Of a DNA stretch of 21,393 bases, positions 9,722-21,393 are shown in pieces. Each line of letters starts with the position of its first letter. The stretch's first letter is position 1. This DNA comes from Pelargonium cotyledonis (Eukaryota; Streptophyta; Magnoliopsida; Geraniales; Geraniaceae): contig JAYMTA010001170.1 of assembly GCA_036897625.1 (NCBI GenBank), positions 1 through 21,393 on the forward strand, given 5' to 3'. The notes under the pieces were generated by a model. The model did not search any database and was not told where the DNA came from. It saw nothing but the letters and a program-made list of their open reading frames with translations. The position numbers and the translations under genes are program-made.

Positions 9722-10000
9722 GTCTCTCGGCCGAGCTGGGAGCCTTCGTGCTCTGCTGCTGCGTCGTACAGGATCCATGGGCTCAACAGCCACGTCCGAG
9801 ATGCTCGGCTGAGCTATCTGAGAGTGACCTCCATTGCCTTGCTTCAGCTCCAAGCCTTCTTTCTCCGAAACGGCATCGTTTTTCTTCTTGTTCCCTTCCT
9901 CTCTCGAAACGGCGCCGATCGCTTCTTGCTCATTAATTCCCAGCGCAACGACAGCGTTTTGGTTGTATATATACTTAAATTTCTAAAAGCAAACTTTTAT

Positions 10001-10380
10001 GGTAAAAGATTCAATTTGGTCTCCGAATTTTAGTGTTTTGACCCAATTTAATCCTTGAACTTTCAAATGACCCAAAAAAGTTTATGAACTTTCAAGTAAT
10101 TACCCAATTTGGTTGCTGAACTTTCAGTTGACCCGAAATAGTCCCTCAACTTTCACATATTGACACAATTTAGTCATTGCCCTCAAAGCTTATATCAAAC
10201 GTTTAGGGATCAATTTGGGTTATTATTTGAAAGTTCATGAACCATTTTGGGTCATTTGAAAGTTCAAGAACCAAATTGGGTCAAAACACGAAAGATCAGG
10301 GACCATTCTTGATTAAAAAAATTCAATGACCAAATTGGGTCAAAACACCAAAGTTCGTGGACCAAATTGAGTCTTTTACC
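10001..10380. mobile_element. 380-bp Mutator-type MITE with perfect 9-bp target duplication
   Basis: The element begins GGTAAAAGATTCAATTTGG at 10001. Its right end is the inverted form, CCAAATTGAGTCTTTTACC ending at 10380. The first 50 bases match the reverse complement of the last 50 at about 44 positions. It is immediately flanked by the identical 9-mer aacttttat at 9992-10000 and 10381-10389. A 9-bp duplication with long terminal inverted repeats is the signature of Mutator-like elements. The interior is built from repeated inverted units of the type GACCCAATTTGGTC..TGAACTTTC, so almost the whole element can fold back. No transposase is encoded. Confidence 0.9.
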
Positions 10381-10389
10381 AACTTTTAT

Positions 10390-10615
10390 TATAGTTTCAA
10401 TTTTCTATTGATTATAATTTACTTACCTTATTTTACATTTGGATTAATTTCATAATCATGTAAAAATATGTGTCAAAATTAAAAATTTGATGATGTGACA
10501 CTCAGATACGCATTATAAACATGTTTTTTTGGCCAACTTTTATAGTATGTATAGATTTAAAAATTGAAATAAAAATAAATAAATGTTTTTAACTAAACAA
10601 GTACTTTCAAAATTT
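10390..10615. other. AT-rich spacer between the MITE and the retroposon-like unit
   Basis: About 225 bases of AT-rich DNA with no gene, repeat structure or motif that I can support. Confidence 0.5.
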
Positions 10616-10623
10616 TCATTGAA

Positions 10624-11302
10624 GGACAACAAGTAGAGCTTTTGAATCCAAACGGTCTATCTCTTGTAGAAGTGTTATACCTTCAGGGTAATTGAGCGGC
10701 GGTGATTGTTTTTGTTTGTGGCGGTTTGAGTTCGGTAAGTGGTGATTGCTTTCGTTTGTAGCGATTTGAGTTCGGTAAGTGGTGATCAAGGTGTAGGCAA
10801 CAGAAGGTGAGACTGTGGCTATGCTAGAATTCAGTCTGGAGAGACTTCGAGGTGGCTCCCGTGAGAGGATCAGATCACGGGCAAACAGAAACCGACGAGA
10901 TTTGGTTCAACGAGTGGTGTTGGTGGGCGCGGCGAATTGGGTTACAAATCGTCTAGTGCCCCAGGCAGTGGAGGGCGACTTTCGTGGTAGAATTAGGTTG
11001 CAGGATCGTCTCGAGTTTTACGGTCTGATTCAGAAAGTCCGGTATCGTTTGACATTTGTAACACAGGCTGGGGGGAGGGTTTGTCTAGTGCCCCCGGCTT
11101 GCAAATCCAGGTAACTCTCGGTCATAACGAGGCTTTACTCATTGGAAAAATCCTCTATTGGAGATTGTGGAAATTATTATCATATTTAATTCAGTTTAGT
11201 TTAGTTTTGGTAGATGCTAAATTGTTTATTTTCTTTGATTTGGACAAAATTTTCTTTTTCCATTATTAATAAAAGTTGCTCGTTCAAGATCTTAAAAAGA
11301 AA
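10624..11302 (+). mobile_element. Retroposon-like unit with A-rich end and candidate 8-bp duplication
   Basis: The plus strand is G-rich at first (10690-11110). It passes into a T-rich stretch and ends ATTATTAATAAAAGTTGCTCG, then CTTAAAAAGAAA (11291-11302). The 8-mer tcattgaa occurs just upstream (10616-10623) and directly after the A-rich end (11303-11310), which would suit target-primed insertion of a LINE derivative. A 99-codon open frame (10815-11114) resembles no family I know and has no reverse transcriptase motif. The overall layout resembles the unit at 3590-4460. Identity as a LINE derivative is an inference. Confidence 0.4.
10701..10780 (+). repeat. Two tandem 40-bp repeats
   Basis: Copies at 10701-10740 and 10741-10780 both begin ggtgattg and end gatttgagttcggtaagt or ggtttgagttcggtaagt. 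They differ at four of 40 positions, and a third copy is started by ggtgat at 10781-10786. The array lies near the start of the retroposon-like unit, where LINE 5' regions often carry tandem monomers. Confidence 0.85.
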
Positions 11303-11310
11303 TCATTGAA

Positions 11311-12294
11311 AGCCGAAATGTAAAAAATGAAAACGAAAACAGGAAATAGAAACATTTTATACAACAAAAATAACCCCTTAATGTTTCAGTTACGAGAGAA
11401 TGAAGTCACGCGTCTTCGTTTCAGCTGTGATCGGATGGCTTGTCTTGTTTTTGTTTTCTGCTATAGAAGCTGAAAATGCATTAGTTAAGAGTTACATGAC
11501 AAAACTAAAGAAAAATTACATTAAAACCAATCCAATTACTTCTTCTTCTTTTTATCAGCAATAGGTACTAACACACTTAAAATTACGATTACTTAAGATA
11601 ATGAGATACTTGAAATGACTCCAAAGTAGCTAGAATATGCAAATTTCAATCGCTTTTTTTTCTTCCTTCGAAAAGAGTGAGAAAAAAATATAATAATAAA
11701 AAATCTAAAACAACCAATCCAACAGTTGAAACATAGCAAATTCTCATTCCTGATATACTGTGAAAATACAAAGATCAAATGCCTAGTAATTAATACACAT
11801 TTATATATTATGTCAGATACATTAGAATCAGACCACCACGAAAATCATCAATCTTCATAGTTAACTGAAACAATGTGTTAAAAAGGAGAGCGGTTTTGCC
11901 ACCATCACCGGGCTAAGAATCGCGTGTTGAATAACCATAATTCTACTTGGAAGCATCAGATATGGACAACACATTTCCGATCCCAGAAATCTTGTTGTGC
12001 TGCGAATTTTGGTTGGTATTGGCTTATCTGAAACAATCATTTCAGCTTCTGGGCATGTCTGTCTCTCTAAACAACATCGATTGGTTTGTAGTTCCCTTCA
12101 AACGGAAGAATTAACCAAATGCCAAATGGGAGGGCAAAACGTAAGGAAAAGGAACACATAAATCATACAAACACCATGTCATACGAAATTCAACGGGAAG
12201 GGGTGAATATTCCAATCGACGAAATATGAAGAAACCATTGCAGTGAGTCAGTGACCACGTAATCTCATGAAGAATATGAGGTTCCAAATGAATG
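11311..12294. other. Region downstream of AUG6, including its 3' untranslated region
   Basis: No coding feature is supportable. The part nearest 12294 must hold the AUG6 3' untranslated region on the minus strand. No clear AATAAA hexamer was found on that strand close to the stop, which is common in plants. The remainder is AT-rich. Confidence 0.5.
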
Positions 12295-18960
<6,666 letters not shown>

Positions 18961-19036
18961 CACCAACCTCGTCTCTATCTCTGAAAATGCCTTCTTTCTC
19001 CGTCTGCTCTGTTTTTCTCTCTCTGCTTCTGGTTGG

Positions 19037-19052
19037 TTTTTTTTTTTTTTTT
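19037..19052 (-). other. Homopolymer tract in the AUG6 leader or promoter
   Basis: Sixteen T on the plus strand (an A tract on the AUG6 sense strand) lie about 77-92 bases upstream of the ATG at 18960. The sequence between it and the ATG is purine-rich (GAGAGAGAAA and similar) and probably forms the 5' leader. No clear TATA box was found in this neighbourhood. Confidence 0.5.
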
Positions 19053-20480
19053 CCCTTTATTTTTATTTTGTTGGAATTTCTAATTGAAATTTTTAAATGC
19101 GAGTCCTCAGGATTGTGCTGTTTTGCGATGAGGGGTCGCAAATGCGGGGCGGTTTTGTGATTTTGTTAAACATCTGGGGAATGTATTTGAAATTGAAAAT
19201 TTAAAATAGTTGTATTTGTAATTTCCAATTTTGTACGCGGGACCCGTGAGATCAAGGAGGTCACGTTTTGGGCTTTTGTTGCCGATTGAGGAATTTTTGA
19301 AATGTGCAGTGGGTGGTCAAGGCTAACGTGCGCCGGGGGGACTGTTGCCGGCCCGGCCAGCCACAGATTGCTTTGTTTGGTGTCCTGATGCGGTGGTCGT
19401 GGTTAGTGGTTCGGAAAATGTCAACCTTTGATATACATATATATAATTTACTTTTCCTTCTTCTTTTGTTTTTTTGCATGTAATCTCCAATGCTTCAAAC
19501 ATATTATTTTCAAAAATTAAGATAATATAATCCATGTTTTGACTTCTTCTATGAGGTTTTTTTTCCAGGAACTTTGAGGCGAAAGAAGCTCAACAATAGC
19601 TCACGTCGTCCGTGTATGATGTTGAGTATGATATATGAGATCTAATTTAACTTTACACACTATAAAATGAACACATTGTTAAGGAAAACTTGAGATATGT
19701 GCCTCGAACTTCATTTCAAGTGTGAAAGTAAGTTTCTCTATGTCACGGTGAAATGGGTACTACCCAACTAGCTAAAAAGAGAATATTGAGAGGGGAATGT
19801 GTAAGTTTCACGAGGTGGTGAAAACATATTTTTAATCATTTGTGCAGATGATGTATCTATGCTTACAAAGTGTAGGTATGATGATGTGACATTACGTGAT
19901 TGGTTGACAGTGGTGTCATGAAAGTCATAGTAATGATGTCACTAATAACAAAATAGTGATAATTGTCATGCTCATGTTCTAAGAATGTCAAGATAATGTG
20001 GTGACAAAGCACTTATAATGCGGTGACTATGCCAACATGGCAAGATGGTGATGACGTAGCCACTTATTAAGTCTCAAGTCAGACCCCCAAAGTCGAGGTA
20101 AAAAATAGGGCGTAGGAGATCTCAAAAACATGTCGGACAATATAAGTAACTTTAAACACGATAGGCCACGTCAAGACACGCCGATAGCATTGAGCCACAT
20201 GGAGATATTTAAAGTTTCAAAAATTCAATTGCACTTGGTTACATTGTAACACTTTGGGAGACAAATTTGTGACTTTTTTTTTATCAACAATTTGTGACTT
20301 TGTTTAACCTGAAAAAGATAAGCCATGATATATACCACAACCGTGACATGACTTAATTAGGTCGTGAAGGTTAATGTCATATTTCTCTCTCTTAGGTTGT
20401 TGATTATGTTAACGTCACCGTGTCTGAGTCACGCACACAATCGTGGACTACTTGAGACCATGTTTGCCAACATATATATA
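19053..20480. other. Intergenic region upstream of AUG6
   Basis: No coding region is supportable; short open frames at 19261-19535 lack any family resemblance. The segment to about 19350 probably includes the AUG6 promoter. Between 19870 and 20050 the words GTGAC, GTCAC and TGATG recur irregularly without a clean period. The 13-mer aatttgtgacttt is duplicated at 20264-20276 and 20289-20301 with ttttttatcaac between the copies. Confidence 0.5.
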
Positions 20481-20481
20481 A

Positions 20482-20870
20482 GGATAAAATATCTTGGTAG
20501 TCCCTCATCTATGAGAAAGTCACCGCAGTGGTCCCCCGACTAAATAATTAACTCTAGTAGTTCCCAGACTAAAGTTTAATTGGTCATGTGGGTCCAAAAT
20601 TAACTTTCATTTAACGGTTCCATTAAGTAGCTGATGTGGCGCCTACGTGGCATTTGATTTAATTTAATTTAATTTATTTATTTTTCCTTGTGGTGCTTAT
20701 GTGGCGCCTACGTGGCTTTTCTTAACAATTTAATATTAATTCAAAATGATAAAAACACGTGTCCGCATTTTTATTGGTTCAAAACTAATTGAAGAATTCA
20801 AAAATACTAAACTACCCTTACAAAACTAACCTACATTTACTAAATTACCCTCATTCATTTATTTCACCAA
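20482..20870. mobile_element. Dispersed non-coding repeat (fold-back or MULE-like), 3' limit uncertain
   Basis: From GGATAAAATATCTTGGTAGTCCC the sequence has the style of widespread non-coding plant elements: GTCCCTCATCTATG, GTGGTCCCCCGACTAAAT, AGTTCCCAGACTAAAGTTTA, then AACGGTTCCATTAAGT. The exact 17-mer tgtggcgcctacgtggc occurs at 20635-20651 and 20700-20716 around an (AATTT)n stretch. The partner terminus was not found inside the window, so the right border and superfamily are not established. Confidence 0.5.
20635..20716 (+). repeat. Exact 17-bp direct repeat flanking an AATTT-repeat stretch
   Basis: The sequence tgtggcgcctacgtggc is identical at 20635-20651 and 20700-20716. Each copy contains the palindrome GGCGCC and an ACGT core. 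Between them is a run of AATTT units (about 20657-20679) and a T-rich stretch. Confidence 0.85.
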
Positions 20871-20931
20871 CACCATCTTCTTCACTCACTGGTCACGGCC
20901 ATCTCCGGAGACGGCGATCACAACAGACATC

Positions 20932-20986
20932 GACAGCCGAGCACGGAGAACGCTGACAGCCGAGCACGGCGAGCATGGAGAACGCT
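20932..20986 (+). repeat. GC-rich tandem duplication
   Basis: The unit gacagccgagcacgg..gagaacgct occurs at 20932-20954 and 20955-20986. The second copy carries an internal extra CGAGCATG-type segment, itself similar to the neighbouring GAGCACGG. It marks a sudden GC-rich island in AT-rich surroundings. Confidence 0.7.
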
Positions 20987-21061
20987 GGCAACCGAAATGG
21001 CCCGCGGCAACGTCCCCCTTGGCTTCAACGGTAACAGCAGCGAGTTTCAGTTTGTGAAAGA

Positions 21062-21168
21062 GAGGTTGCTGATGATCCTGTTACAATTGGTGAAGGAGAG
21101 ACAAACTTGAAACAAGAGGTTGTTGATCCAATTTCAGCTTCTGAAGGAGAGAGACAAAACTGATACAA
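21062..21168 (+). repeat. Diverged tandem pair of ~53-bp units
   Basis: The unit starting gaggttgctgat (21062) and ending GAAGGAGAGACAAACTTGAAAC is followed at 21116 by a similar unit: gaggttgttgat, then CTTCTGAAGGAGAGAGACAAAACTGATAC. In one plus frame both read as acidic peptide (EVADDP..GEGE, then EVVDPISASEGE) with flanking stops, so they could be a scrap of coding sequence. No family is recognised. Confidence 0.5.
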
Positions 21169-21393
21169 ATTATTTGCAATTCCATTACCATTTATAATTA
21201 TAAGCAGGTAAAAATCCATTTAGTTCTTCTGTAGCAATTCTTTTATATTAGCAAATGTACGTAAAAGTAAATCACATGAATCATATAAATGTATTTTTGA
21301 AACAATACAACATGAATAATAGAGAAGAAAATTCTAAATTTGAAAAGAAAATTATGAATAATAGATGAACGCGTTGAATGTGCTCGCCGTGCT
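21169..21393. other. AT-rich window end
   Basis: About 225 AT-rich bases with no supportable feature. The last 20 or so bases become GC-richer (GCTCGCCGTGCT) and echo the CGAGCACGGCGAGC wording at about 20963-20974, so the same repeat may resume past the edge. Confidence 0.4.

Noticed and set aside
10815..11114. 99-codon arginine-rich open frame on the plus strand.
   Set aside because: It has no recognisable domain and lies within a repeat-like G-rich segment. Such composition opens frames by chance.
11536..11566. The minus strand encodes PIADKKKKK followed by a stop, resembling the IADKK end of the PP2A B' copy (the plus strand shares tttttatcagcaata with 5545-5559).
   Set aside because: The match is limited to about 15 low-complexity bases and the upstream frame shows no B56 similarity. 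Chance is the simplest explanation.
19870..20060. Recurrent GTGAC/GTCAC words suggesting a regular array.
   Set aside because: The spacing is irregular and no unit longer than about six bases recurs, so there is no CRISPR-like or satellite structure.

Overview
The window is nuclear DNA of a flowering plant, almost certainly a eudicot. The genes have many short GT-AG introns, introns and spacers are AT-rich, dinucleotide microsatellites are frequent, and the three recognisable genes belong to plant families. The overall look (an expansin-like A gene, an AUG6 gene colinear with Arabidopsis, small fold-back elements, tRNA-derived SINEs) would fit a woody rosid such as Rosaceae, but the family assignment is a guess. 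Nothing bacterial, viral or CRISPR-like is visible.

Layout. Positions 1-1381 are intergenic, with an imperfect 115-120 bp direct repeat and an AT microsatellite. A complete five-exon expansin-like A gene lies on the minus strand (1382-2694, 261 aa) with a TATA box at 2756-2763. From 2764 to 5510 there is intergenic DNA holding a GC-richer, apparently non-coding repeat remnant (about 3590-4460), a 30-bp tandem array and a probable fold-back MITE (about 4857-5261). A decayed PP2A B' (B56) regulatory-subunit gene follows on the minus strand (5540-8787). It keeps the two-exon structure, a putative 5' leader and a TATA-like box at 9714-9721, but has a broken N-terminus, lacks a core helix and carries indels near the C-terminus. 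Its 1.8-kb intron contains a SINE with target-site duplications.

Positions 9722-12294 are intergenic and rich in elements. A 380-bp Mutator-type MITE (10001-10380) is bounded by a perfect 9-bp duplication. A retroposon-like unit (10624-11302) follows, containing two 40-bp tandem repeats. A complete 13-exon AUG6 gene (HAUS augmin-like complex subunit 6, 739 aa) occupies 12295-18960 on the minus strand. The rest, to 21393, is intergenic, ending in a composite dispersed repeat that seems to run off the window edge.

The three genes share a strand but not a pathway: a secreted wall protein, a phosphatase regulatory subunit remnant and a microtubule-nucleation subunit. They are independent neighbours, not an operon or cluster. 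The most informative signals are the selective decay of the PP2A B' copy and the well-bounded small transposable elements. I saw no convincing new molecular system.
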